From Rhizophagus irregularis (lineage: Eukaryota > Glomeromycota > Glomeromycetes > Glomerales > Glomeraceae), in the NCBI RefSeq assembly GCF_026210795.1, contig NC_089432.1, positions 4,278,001 through 4,342,000 of the forward strand: a stretch of DNA of 64,000 bases. The letters run 5' to 3'. A program made the position numbers and the translations under genes. Shown here one piece after another: positions 1-10,631 of the stretch (positions within the stretch are counted from its first letter, which is position 1; each line of letters begins with the position of its first letter). The notes beneath the pieces were generated by a model that made no database searches, was not told the DNA's origin, and saw nothing but the letters and a program-made list of their open reading frames with translations.

Positions 1-1071
1 TTTTAACATACTCATCAGGAGTATCAGTAACAATAGTTTCTCTAAGACCTTGTGAAATTTCCAAAGCTAAACCAATATCATATTGTTTACCTTCAACATA
101 AAAAGGAGGTTGTCCACTAGAAATCTCCCATAATAATACGCCTAAACTGTAAATATCACTTTTTTCATTTAATGAGTATACTTGTGTTGATTGGTTGTTA
201 TTCCTCAGTCTACTAAAACTTTTTGGATCAACATAAGGAACCACTTCAAATAATTTAGATTGAAAATTGGATGATGCTCCAATTCTTTTAGATAATCCAA
301 AATCTGCTAATTTGATTGTATCATCACGGACAAGTATATTACAGGAGCGCTATTTAAGAAACATGTATATTCAAATAAGTAATACAAATATATTCATATT
401 AATGGTCAAATAATATTAAGTGAATTACCAGATCATTATGCAATATTCCTTCGTTATATAAGCATGATACAGCACAAGATAACTGGTATGCTATATTATA
501 TTTGTCATTCCAAGTAAGCTTGTTAAAATTTTCCTTCAAATAATTTCTAAGGCTACCACCGTTGGCGTATTCCATTACTAACCAATAATCATTATGATTA
601 TCTAACGAATAAAATACTTATTAAGTTTATTAAGTCCAATTCTTTGAATTTTGCGATTTACAATAATATTATATTTATTAAGATAACTTTAATAATACCT
701 GACTCGAGTTTTGTTATTCCATAGCAACGAATAAAGTTATCATGAAAATTAACTTCATGTTGAATTTTTAACTAAATAATATTTTTTAAATTAGTATATT
801 AGACAAAATCATAGACGAAAAAAATTATTTCATATTAAATTACCTCACGAACGATTTCTTTCACAGTGATTTTATTAAGACTAAAAAAAGATTTTAACGC
901 AAATTGCTCTCCTGAATTTTTCCAATTTGCATGATATACGTTTCCAAATTCTCCAGTACCAATATGTTGAATATTATTAAATTGTTTGTATTCATATGAC
1001 TTAAAATGCTCTTTATCCACAACTTCTTCAATCAAATTAACCCATTCATTTGTATGTTCGGTATCTTGCAT
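1..1071 (-). CDS. TKL-like protein kinase, 5' part (runs off left edge)
   Basis: Partial kinase gene on the minus strand; exons 1071-844, 771-699, 601-429 and 349 to beyond base 1, all with GT-AG borders. Exon lengths 228, 73 and 173 nt match the paralogues at 25587 and 38707. Visible motifs are a glycine loop (GTGEFGNV), the ATP lysine in FALKS, a metal-binding DFG (LADFGLSKR) and the start of the C-lobe (LLWEISSGQPPF). The catalytic loop is odd: the usual HRDLHS reads HNDL then RS, so the HRD arginine is Asn, although the catalytic Asp and the downstream Asn of CNIL remain. The start is the ATG of MQDTEHTNEW, shared with the copy at 25587. By family, Sel1 repeats would follow outside the window. 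Activity is uncertain. Confidence 0.85.
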
Positions 1072-1174
1072 TTTGATATTATTGGACGTTACTGAACGAA
1101 TTGAATAATGATAAGTTAACAGTAAAGTTAGAAAAAAATGAAAAGTAAAAATTATTAAAGTTTTATTTGTGTGC

Positions 1175-1215
1175 CTATTATATATATATTTTTTTTTCAA
1201 TGATAGTCGTACAAA
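1175..1215 (-). promoter_or_regulatory. TATA box and shared upstream block of the kinase gene
   Basis: On the minus strand a TATATATAATAGGC-like stretch lies about 105-115 nt before the ATG at 1071. It is preceded by a GTACGACTATCA-like block. The same order of motifs sits before the kinase genes at 25587 and 38707, so this looks like a duplicated core promoter. The transcription start is not known. Confidence 0.5.
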
Positions 1216-1259
1216 CGCACAGCGTGATTTAGTATTACCTGTTACAGCCAATCAACATG

Positions 1260-1905
1260 GTACCGCAGTTACCGCAGTAATTTCATTTACAAGTATAATG
1301 ACGTCATCATGAAATTAAACCAGTAATCTTGGATATTGTTATTAAAATGGAATAGAAACTGAAAAAAATGAAATTAGAGCATTTGAATTATATAAAGAAG
1401 CAAGTAGTAATTAAAAAAACTTTTCTCTTACCAAATTCTCAATATCTAAAATTATATGGAAAATACATCAAAGTATATCAAAAAAAATATTTTTTTTCTT
1501 TCGAAATTGACCATCATATTAATCATACTCGATCATGATGTGGTAAGATCAATGCAAAAATAAGGAATGAAAGAATTAATTTAAATAATAATAAAAAAAA
1601 ATGAGAAGAAAAAAAAATTTTTTGACTCACATTTTAACCTGTAGAATCATCATCAAACAATGTCTTCTCAATATTGTAATAAACCCATACAAGAACAAGA
1701 AATTTGTAAAAAGAATTATTAAAATTTGGAAGCCTTTGCAACTGCAATCTCAACAATCTCTGTGGCGGTGACATATGGAAGTAGTCAAAGTCTCATATTA
1801 GTATATTTTTATGTAATCTTGCTTAACCGTATAAAAATATCAGAATTTTATTTTAATAATATGGCAGTACGTTATACATATAAAAGTTGTAAAAAAAAAA
1901 GCGGT
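1260..1905. other. AT-rich intergenic stretch, no gene seen
   Basis: No protein family was recognised on either strand. The short open frame at 1726-1923 has low-complexity composition and no homology that I recognise. Bases 1260-1310, with TGACGTCATC, belong to the block conserved upstream of the kinase paralogue at 38707. Confidence 0.5.
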
Positions 1906-1909
1906 ATAG

Positions 1910-2275
1910 CAGATGAGTTGTGATACCACAAATGAGTTGCGGCAATGAAGTGACAATATCAAATCAATATCGTAAATACATCTTTTTTTATCCCTGAAAT
2001 TACCAATATCGTAACGATATCAAGACTATACTGATCAGATATTTTTTTTAATTAAATGTTGTCACAATATCTCAGCGATAAATTGTGGGATGAAGTGATG
2101 ATATCTTGCAAATATATCATCCTTTTTTTGAAATTTCCAACATCGTAATGATTATTAAGGCTGTGCCGATTTGATATTCTTTTGAATAAATATCATCATG
2201 ATATTTTCGCGATAAATTATGGAATTGATACCATTATGACATGAAATTTATATCATATCCATATCAATTCAACAT
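1910..2275. repeat. Degenerate tandem repeat, about 125-bp unit, roughly 3 copies
   Basis: Each unit has a similar order of short motifs: GCGATAAATT-like start, GATGAAGTGA, an ATATC run, CATC plus a T run, then ACCAATATCGTAACGAT-like and GATTTGATAT-like pieces. Copies are diverged and rich in ATATC/GATAT. No coding function is visible. Confidence 0.5.
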
Positions 2276-2365
2276 CGCTCATATTTTCAAGTAAAGGAAG
2301 TGATAAAATTAAATAAATGATTGACAAATGATCAACAAAATTGTGATAAAGTAAAAATGAATGAT

Positions 2366-2408
2366 AATCATTTCATCGGTGCTTAATAATTACTAAGATG
2401 AAATGATT
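2366..2408. repeat. 12-bp perfect inverted repeat
   Basis: AATCATTTCATC (2366-2377) is followed after 19 nt by its exact reverse complement (2397-2408), giving a potential hairpin or dyad. It lies about 240 nt upstream of the ATG at 2651 and could be a regulator-binding dyad. That role is inferred only from position. Confidence 0.5.
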
Positions 2409-2650
2409 AATCAGTTACTGCGATTTTTTAATAATTGATCTACATTCCAGTTTGTTTGTCATATATGCAATGATGCAATGCTTGTGAGTTGTGATCAACG
2501 CTTTTGCACATAATGTATTTTACATAAATATTATTACCATATTTATTCATACTAATAAAGGCGCTCAATAATAAAAAAAATAAGAAAAGAAATAAAAATA
2601 TTTACTTTATCTTTTTCAGTTGAGGAGAATTTGAGAATTTTGATATAGTA

Positions 2651-5611
2651 ATGGACCAATGTATTGAAGGTAGCTGAAATATTTTTTTATTTATAAACAA
2701 TTCATGTTTAATATCTTACATAATTCAACTAATTACATTCTTAATTTAAAAAACTAGATTGTAAGTAGTATATATAATTTACAGTAAATACTTTTATATT
2801 ATCTTTATATTTAACTAATTAATAATTAATAATACTACAGGGTGTAAGTTATATGATATCTATATTTGTATTATTTATATAATTTAAACTAACTAATTTC
2901 TTTATTTAAAAAATTATTTTGTAATTTATTTTAGTTGGTAAGCCATCATAGTAATTTATTTATTTAATTATATCATTACTTATTGTTATAATATTTATAT
3001 ATAATTTAAACTATATAATTTCTTTATTTAAAAAATTATTTTGTAGATGGTAAGTTATTTATTTAATTCTATTATTACTTATTGTTATAATATTTATATA
3101 TAATTTAAACTAGTATCTAATCTCTTTATTTAAAAAATTATTAAATAATATAGCGTGTAAGTTATTTATTTAATTCTATTATTACTTATTGTTATAATAT
3201 TTACATATAATTTAAACTATCTAATTTCTTTATTTATTTAATAGAACGTAAGTAATAAATTATTTGTTTAATTCTATTATTACTTATTATTATAATATTT
3301 ACATATAATTTAAACTGTCTAATTTTTTTATTTAGGGAGTAAGTTATTTATTTAATTCTATTATTACTCATTGTTATAATATTTACATATAATTTAAACT
3401 ATCTAATTTCTTTATTTAAAAAATTATTAAATAATATAGTTCGTAAGTTATTTATTTAATTCTATTATTACTTATTGTTATAATATTTACATATGATTTA
3501 AACTATCTAATTTCTTTATTTAAAAAATTATTTCGTAGAAGGTAAGTTATTTATTTAATTCTATTATTACTTAATGTTATAATATTTACATATGATTTAA
3601 ACTATCTAATTTCTCTATTTAAAAAGTTATTAAATAATATAGTGTGTAAGTTATTTATTTAATTCTATTATTACTTAATGTTATAATATTTACATATGAT
3701 TTAAACTATCTAATTTCTTTATTTAGGGAGTAAGTTATTTATTTAATTCTATTATTACTTATTGTTATAATATTTACATATAATTTAAACTATCTAATTT
3801 CTTTATTTAGGGAGTAAGTTATTTATTTAATTCTATTATTACTTATTGTTATAATATTTACATATAATTTAAACTATCTAATTTCTTTATTTAGGGAGTA
3901 AGTTATTTATTTAATTCTATTATTACTTATTGTTATAATATTTACATATAATTTAAACTATCTAATTTCTTTATTTAAAAAATTATTTCGTAGATGGTAA
4001 GTTATTTATTTAATCCTATTATTACTTATTGTTATAATATTTACATATAATTTAAACTATCTTTAAAAAATTATTAAGATCTAGCTTGTAAGTATCTCTA
4101 TTGTTATATATTTATATAATATTTATTTGTTAATTGAATTCTTTTATTTAAAAAATTCTGTTACTTTAGTTGGTAAGTTGTAAATTATAGGTTATTATGT
4201 ATTTATCCAAAAACTAAGACTTATATTACATTAAATTCCTATTTAAATTTTAGAGTAAGTAATAATTTATTTTAGTGTAAATTATAATACAATCTATAAT
4301 ATAATTTTAATTATTTAAATTTATAGATTTGGGGGAAGTGGAAACACAATTATAGATGATTTTATTCTTGAAAAAAAATTAAGATGGATTCCTTATAACA
4401 AATTTAAAAATGTTGAATATCTTAATGAAGGAGGATTTGGTACTATATACAAAGCTATTTGGTTAAAGAATTATGGAGGTGAAGAAGAAGTAATTCTTAA
4501 ATGTCACAAGAATTTAAATGAAAATTTAAATGAATTTTTGAAAGAAGTATGATAGATTGATAGTATATTATTTTTTATTTTTATAATTTATATTAATAAA
4601 TTATTATTAATTTTTGTAGTGGGACTATCATAAGAATTGTTTAAATTCATCATATGAAATTGTAAATTTTTATGGATTTACAAAAGATCCAAAGATTTCA
4701 AAATATATAGTAGTAATGGCTTATGCAAATAATGGTAATTTAAGAGAAAATTTAACAAGAATAGTCAAAAATAATTGGAATCAAAAATTATATATGTTGT
4801 ACAGAATTATTGCTGGACTTAGTAAGATACATGAAAAAAATCTTATTCATTGTGATTTTCATGATGGTAATATTTTAAATCATAATGAGAGTGTACTTTA
4901 TATTAGTGATTTAGGATTATGTCAACCTGTAAAATCGGTTTTGGAAAAGTATGATATTTATGGTGTTATACCATTTATGGCTCCTGAAGTTTTAAGAGGT
5001 AAATCTTATACTCCAGCTAGTGATATATATAGTTTTTCTATGATTATGTGGGAACTTACATCTGGAGTACCACCATTTAATAATAGAGCACATGACATTC
5101 AACTAAGTTTAAGTATTTGTAAAGATGGTGAACGTCCTGAAATTATTGAAAATGCTCCACAATGTTATGTAGATTTAATGAAAAGATGTTGGAATGAAGA
5201 TCCATTAAAAAGACCATCTTCTAAAGAAGTATTAGAAATTATTAATAAATGGATTTTCCGTTCTAATGAAGTCAATGATGAATTAAAAAGCAACATTATG
5301 GAATTTATAAATGCACCAATTAGGCAGTATAACAATCTTGTTACTCAACCTCATCCTAAAGCATGTTATACAAGTCGCTTACTTAATTTTACTAGTAAAA
5401 AATTGAATGAAATTATTGAAAGTGAAGATTCACAAGCTAATGTAGAAGCAAATGAAATACTAGTAAGTGAAAATTTGAATGATTATATAATTAAGGATTT
5501 GGGGTCATTAGGTATGTATTATGATATATAAAAAATTAATCTTGCAAATTATTTATGTGAAATTAATTTTATTTAATATTTAATTTAGATATTAAAACAG
5601 ATGAAAATTAA
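2651..5611 (+). CDS. TKL-like protein kinase with a microexon array at its 5' end
   Basis: The kinase core is clear: exon 4327-4546 carries NEGGFGTIYKA (glycine loop) and VILKCHKN (ATP lysine); exon 4620-5511 carries the rest. The catalytic loop reads HCDFHDGNIL, so the HRD arginine is Cys. DFG is DLG (ISDLGLC) and APE is intact (FMAPEVL). A last exon 5589-5611 after a 77-nt intron gives a short tail and TAA. Upstream, ATG 2651 with a 19-nt exon is followed by sixteen 3-nt exons and one 1-nt exon (4254). Their sum, 68 nt, gives exactly the phase the exon at 4327 needs. One TAA would form across triplets 5 and 6 unless one is skipped, so the N-terminal model is tentative. The kinase core itself is well supported. 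Confidence 0.75.
2670..4326 (+). repeat. Tandem array of intron-like units separated by 3-nt microexons
   Basis: About 17 direct repeats, each beginning GTAAG (the first GTAGCT) and ending in AG. Most contain the same body with a CTAAT branch-point-like motif and T-rich tract before the AG. Intron-like lengths run from 72 to 109 nt. Between each AG and the next GTAAG lie exactly three bases, at 2758, 2841, 2935, 3047, 3154, 3245, 3336, 3440, 3539, 3643, 3727, 3811, 3895, 3994, 4085 and 4170. These are ATT, GGT, TTG, ATG, CGT, AAC, GGA, TTC, AAG, TGT, GGA, GGA, GGA, ATG, CTT and TTG. The last spacer is one base (A, 4254). The triplets vary although the bodies are nearly identical. Whether they are spliced one by one or removed as one intron cannot be told from DNA. 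Confidence 0.85.
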
Positions 5612-5720
5612 CTAGTAGTCATTGTTTGTTTTTAAAAAAAAATTATATATTTTTTTTTAAGCGATATTTGATATTATACATTTAAAAGAAATTGTTCTTT
5701 ATTTTATTCTTTTTAAATTT

Positions 5721-5872
5721 ATTTAAATGCTAAGACTAGAGTCTAGTAAAATATTTTACAAAATTCTTAGTTTGTAATTTAAATAATTCCTTTTTTTTTC
5801 TACTTATAATTATTTAAACACTAAGACTAGAGTGGTAAATATTTTACAAGTTTCTTAGTTTGTAATTTAAAT
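5721..5872 (+). terminator. Two copies of a hairpin-like 3' element after the kinase gene
   Basis: Two copies, 5721-5784 and 5812-5872, each begin ATTTAAA, then CTAAGACTAGAG, an AT stretch, then CTTAGTTTGTAATTTAAAT. The outer ATTTAAA/TTTAAAT and inner CTAAG/CTTAG can pair, giving an interrupted stem. A third copy lies 34 nt after the stop of the kinase gene at 48708 (51018-51075). A role in 3'-end formation or mRNA stability is inferred from position only. Confidence 0.5.
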
Positions 5873-6619
5873 AAATCTTTTTTTTATAACTTTTCCAATT
5901 ATTGAGATATAAATTATCAAAATAATAATATAAACCCATTTCCAATGATAATGTATAGGCCAATAGCCTAACACTAGCCATTTTCTGTTTGATCACATGT
6001 TTGTACATAGCTCTGCATTAGTGTTTCGATACGTTTCTGGGTTCAAGTCTAGGGTGTCCAGGATTTGACGTCGTGATGGCCCAAAAATCAGGCGTGAAAA
6101 ATCACAAAAATCGTGAAAATCGTGATCCATAATTTCAGCCAGAATTACCATAATTCTGGCCAGAATTAACATAATTCCGATTATAAAAAACTTTTTAATA
6201 ATTTGATATTCTATACAAATTTTATTTATTTATTTACAATTAAGTAATAAATTTATACATTTATATTATTCATAAATCATCAATTCATTACTATAATCAT
6301 CATTATTACTAAGATTAAAATAAAGAAAATTAAGCATTTGAATATTTTCTTCTTTAAGCGCTACTCTTCTATCTGATAAAATGCTTTTATAACTAGAAAA
6401 ACTACGTTCAATATCTACACCAGATACTGGCAACCATATATATATTAAAGCCAGTGAACTAAGTTCTGGTAATATATGTCTTTTACCTCGCCAATACAAA
6501 TCCAAATCATCAAACTCTTCAATAGATTCATTAAGTCCACAGTAAATAGCCCATTCTTGTATTAAAGTATCAGTAGGAACATCAGCAAGTTTTAAACAGG
6601 CGTATAAAGTGTTGAAAAA

Positions 6620-6830
6620 TGCCATGTGTTGCTCAACGCCAAAAAATGTAGGGAAACGAACCCTTTGTCAATCAACGCCACCTAAAAACGTTGAAAAACG
6701 CGTAAAACAACACCAATTTAAATGTAAAACAACATACAGTAAAACAACGATAGTTTAAAAACGTGTATACAATGTATAAAAACGCGTATATTGATATTAA
6801 AAATGCGTAAAGCAATGATTTTATTGTATA
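6620..6830. repeat. Left subterminal motif cluster of the KDZ element
   Basis: Short motifs recur: TCAACGCC twice, AAAACAAC several times, and ACGCGT at 6698 and 6782, with AATGCGTA variants. The same words recur near the right end. Clusters of this kind usually bind transposase; here that is inferred. Confidence 0.5.
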
Positions 6831-7215
6831 TTATTAATATATATATTATATAAAATATGTAAATTTATTTATGATAAAATACGTATCAATTCAAATACAT
6901 TATCTAATGTAAATTCCTCTTGTTATAATTGGATTGCCGCAGATTTTTAAGCGATCAACGTACTAAATTTCCGTTGACATAGCGCCCCTGGTGACACAAC
7001 CATAACAAGGTGGGAATGTGATTTGTACAACTAAATCACTTGATTGATCTTTCTACAAACTGAAACGCGATAATTATATTAATATTATTAACTGAATGAT
7101 ATTGCTAAATTGCAATTGATACATAATATAATGCATACTAGAATAATACATATAGATTAGAAGACAAAAAATGACAACAACGAATAATATCAAATTATAA
7201 AAGTCACGTGAACTT

Positions 7216-9472
7216 TTATTGCTCTTCTTCTAAATCAGCAACTTCTAAATCAGCTGCTTGATTATCGTCCGTCGTATGCTCATCATAAACATCATCAACA
7301 CGATTATCAACTCCAATGATTTCATCATCATCGTCAATAGGTGTTATAGGTGTTTTGGGCGAAGACTCACATTCACATTCTTCAGAATCCTAAATAAAGA
7401 AATACAATATTACTAGTAATTTAATTTAAAACATTACATACAATTCAGTTGAGTACTTACCACGTCTGTATCTGTTATATTTCCGGTCCATGAATCGACA
7501 ATGTCTGCATCGATTTTTGACGAAAGGTGTTCCTCGTCAAATATAACTTCTAATACCGACTGAACCCAAATGGCATTTTCATTTGTACGCTCTTTATCAG
7601 ATGCAAAAACCGATTTAATTATTAACGAAATATAAGTATCAGACGACGGATCATCTGAGTCGCTCGGTTTGTATAAATCTTCATGGACCTGTTGAACGTT
7701 TTTACTTGCTTTCCATGTTCGCATCTGTTGTTTGCTGAAATTATCTTTGAATGGCGTTATTCTATTAATACCGAAAGTACACCACAAACTTTCTTTCAAT
7801 TTTCTAATGTAGTAACCTTTTTTAACGCGATTTGCAGCAAGTAACTATATTTAATAAAATAAACAAGTTGTTATAAATTTGGCAATTAATGACTAATATA
7901 TAATACAAATACTACTTACTTGTGAATGCATTCTATCATCCCACAAATAATCGAACGAAACTCCTTTTCCGGACAACTTCATGAGTATTTTGGCGGATGT
8001 TTCATCATTTTCTAATTTTTCTTTAAGGCGATTTTTCATTTGTCAGTCGGTTACTCGTCGATGCTCATGAAATAATTCATAAGAAAGATCTTTAATCGCA
8101 TCCTTAATACATACAAATTGTTATATTTAGTAAATAATATAAAGAAATACATAACTTTAAACCATATATTTACGTGATAAAATTCATCTGAGTTTTTGTC
8201 TTTCTTTTTCGTTTTACCCTTTTTTTTAACCTCGACTTCAGTTTCAACGTTGCGATGAGAATCTAATACCGACATTATATTTGAAATCTGGTCTTTTTGT
8301 TCGTTTAACATAGCTTCAAACCTTTCTTGATTATTAATAATCGTGTTGAGTTTTGATGCTGTTTTTTGATTAATTTGTATTAATTTGGCAAATTCACCAG
8401 AACTAACTGCTATAAATTATCGTTAATAAGAATAATAAGAACCAATTTGATAATTTATTAACAAAACAACAATGAACAAACAGTATATATCGTATCTAAC
8501 CTTGATCCGTTACTTTAGATGATGATGTTGTCGCATTATTATTTGATGGCGATTCTTTACTAATCACTGCCTTAACGCTGGATGATGATGATTTACTAGA
8601 ACCGGATGCTGCTTTACCACCAGATGCTGCTTTACCAGACGCTGCTTTACCACCAGATGCTGCTTTACCAGACGCTGCTTTACCACCAGATGCTGCTTTA
8701 CCAGACGCTGCTTTACCAGACGCTGCTTTACCACCAGATGCTGCTTTATCAGACGCTGCTTTACCACCAGATGCTGCTTTATCAGATGCTGCTTTACCAC
8801 CAGATGCTGCTTTATCAGATATCGTTATTTTAATAGAGGAAGGAGAAGAGAAGGAAGGAGGAGAAATTACCACCGAAGGGATATAAGAGGATATTGTTGA
8901 TGATTCATTTATTGCCTGATGAAAACAATAAAATGTATTTAATAAACTAATAATGTATAATATAAACAATAACAAAATTGATAACTGATATTACTTGAGA
9001 AGATCTTTTGGTAGTTTTATTGGTACCGATAATAATCTCATCAATATCTCTATCACGAAACAAATCTAACCTTGCAATTTTCGTCTTTTTTGGAGTCTCT
9101 ATTTGTGAAGCGTCTGAAATTGTTTGATGATTGGCTTCGGTATCTGTTAATTATAATGTATTTTTAGATATTCGTTCACACAAGTTCAAAAAAAAACTAA
9201 AATAAAACCTTTCAAATTATTTTGTTCGTTGATCTAAAAGATATTAATTATATAAGTATATTTATACAATCATAATAATTTACAACCAAATATATATAAT
9301 AATTTAAAGTTAAAATAATTACTTCTATATTCATACTCGTTGACGATCTAGTAGATCTAGTAGACCTAGTACTAGATCTAGTAGTAGGTTTTGGGCGTTT
9401 TAAATTATTAAAATCTAAAGAGCGTTTGCCGCTGGTTTTATTATTATTATTTTTGTTGTCGTCATTATCCAT
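7216..9472 (-). CDS. KDZ-element accessory gene, 8 exons, one in-frame stop
   Basis: No function recognised. The exons are 9472-9323, 9233-9209, 9143-8995, 8915-8501, 8409-8174, 8102-7920, 7844-7461 and 7389-7216. All have GT-AG borders with matching phases and total 572 codons including stops. Features in order: a basic N-terminus with TRS repeats, a Ser-rich segment, a KAASGGKAASD repeat tract, a coiled-coil-like stretch (QINQKTASKLNTIINNQ), a Lys-rich patch (KKKGKTKKKDK), a region with YLWDDRMHSQ and GYYIRKLKESLW, and an acidic C-terminus. A TGA at 8045-8043 (codon 345) cuts the frame although coding resumes at once, so it may have arisen from CGA. It is divergent from the transposase gene and inside the same ends, so a transposition role is likely but unproven. 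Confidence 0.6.
8612..8822 (-). repeat. Coding minisatellite (Lys-Ala-Ala-Ser units)
   Basis: About a dozen 15/18-nt units encode KAASGG or KAASD/KAASG on the minus strand within exon 4 of the accessory gene. The open frames seen on the other strand here are by-products of the repeat. Confidence 0.8.
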
Positions 9473-10631
9473 TGATAAAAAGATGACTGACAAGAAAGAA
9501 TTAATTGATTATTAGAATGTGAGAATGAGAAAAAAAAATATTAGAATGTGAGAAAAAAAAGCAATCATTTTTTAACTCTTATGTGTGATGATCTACTTGA
9601 TTTACCTATACGTAAGTATACTCAAGTATACTAATGATTAGTATACTTACTTAGTGTCCAGTGTAACTTGTAACAAACATAATTAATGTAATTACTTAAC
9701 TAGATGTTACTTTAAGACTAAATTGCGGCGCAATGTCACGTGTTACAACGATTCATTCGAATTTCAACGCCCACATCGCAAAAAAGTATTAGTCATGTCA
9801 CGTGTTGCAACGACAAATCTGATTCATTTCTTCACTTCGAATTTCAACGCCCACATTGCAAAAAAGTATTAGTCGTTGTTCATCACATTGTTAATCGTTG
9901 TTCATCCTTACGAAATCATGTGATGTTTCAAATTGAATTTCTGCTGATGAAGTAGACGTGATGAGTAACTATGGACAGCTAGAAATGAAAGCGTTTAACG
10001 ATGAACAGAACAACTAGTAGTAGAGGTGAGCAATAAAGAGAAGGAAGAGATTAAATCTGAAGAAGAGAGAAAATTTTAACAGGAAATTGTAAATATCGAG
10101 GATGTAAATTAAAACAAGTGAAATTTCCAACAAAATATAATTACCTTCATCCAACGCTCGGTTTTGCTTTTGGACGTTCCAGTTTACTATATTAATTAAT
10201 CCTTTATTTTATTCGTCGTAAAAGTACTAATAATAATAATTATGCGTTAATTTCTATGATGTTTGTTGTGTTTGTTGACACCTTAAATGTGAATATTTTC
10301 ATCAGTATCATTACGCAGTTAACTGATGGTATCATTTGATATCCTCACCTAAATATTTAAATGACACGATGATTGATTAATTTAATGTATGTATTTCTTG
10401 ATTGATCGTAATCAGTAACACTAACTGTTAACATTGTGTAAACCGTGCAATACGTCAAGCAATACTGTATTGTTAAGTATTGTTAATATTATTGAGGCAC
10501 ATAGTCAAATTATTGTTAAACAAGTTAATATAATAAATCAACATGTAAAAAACCTTAATGTTTTTATATAAATTAACCTACTTTGCTAGCGTCAAATAAA
10601 AAACTTATTCACCATAAATCAACTTCAAAAA
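9473..10631. promoter_or_regulatory. Divergent intergenic region of the KDZ element
   Basis: It separates the divergently transcribed accessory and transposase genes and should hold both promoters. It contains two direct copies of a block with TGTCACGTGTT, CGAATTTCAACGCCCACAT and GCAAAAAAGTATTAGTC (about 9732-9800 and 9795-9873), which looks like a duplicated regulatory segment. No TATA box can be assigned with confidence. Confidence 0.45.
9870..10080 (+). pseudogene. Decayed duplicate of the transposase zinc-finger exon
   Basis: The stretch around 9895-9955 reads SSLRNHV and then a GCTGATGAAGTAGA-like segment. It matches the first exon of the transposase at 10680-10755 (ASLRNHVKTH, then GCTGAAGAAGTAGA). 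A Glu/Lys-rich stretch follows with no open frame. It appears to be a decayed partial copy of exon 1. Confidence 0.4.

Noticed and set aside
4254..4276. An extra 21-nt intron (4255-4275) and 1-nt exon at 4276
   Set aside because: Twenty-one nucleotides is too short for a spliceosomal intron; using 4254 as the only 1-nt exon fits the downstream frame better.
8612..8822. CRISPR-like regular repeats
   Set aside because: Units are contiguous coding minisatellite without spacers, in a eukaryotic intron-rich gene.
8606..8833. Plus-strand open frame with repeated Leu-Leu-Tyr units, and a second minus frame
   Set aside because: Both are shadows of the KAASGG coding repeat of the accessory gene.
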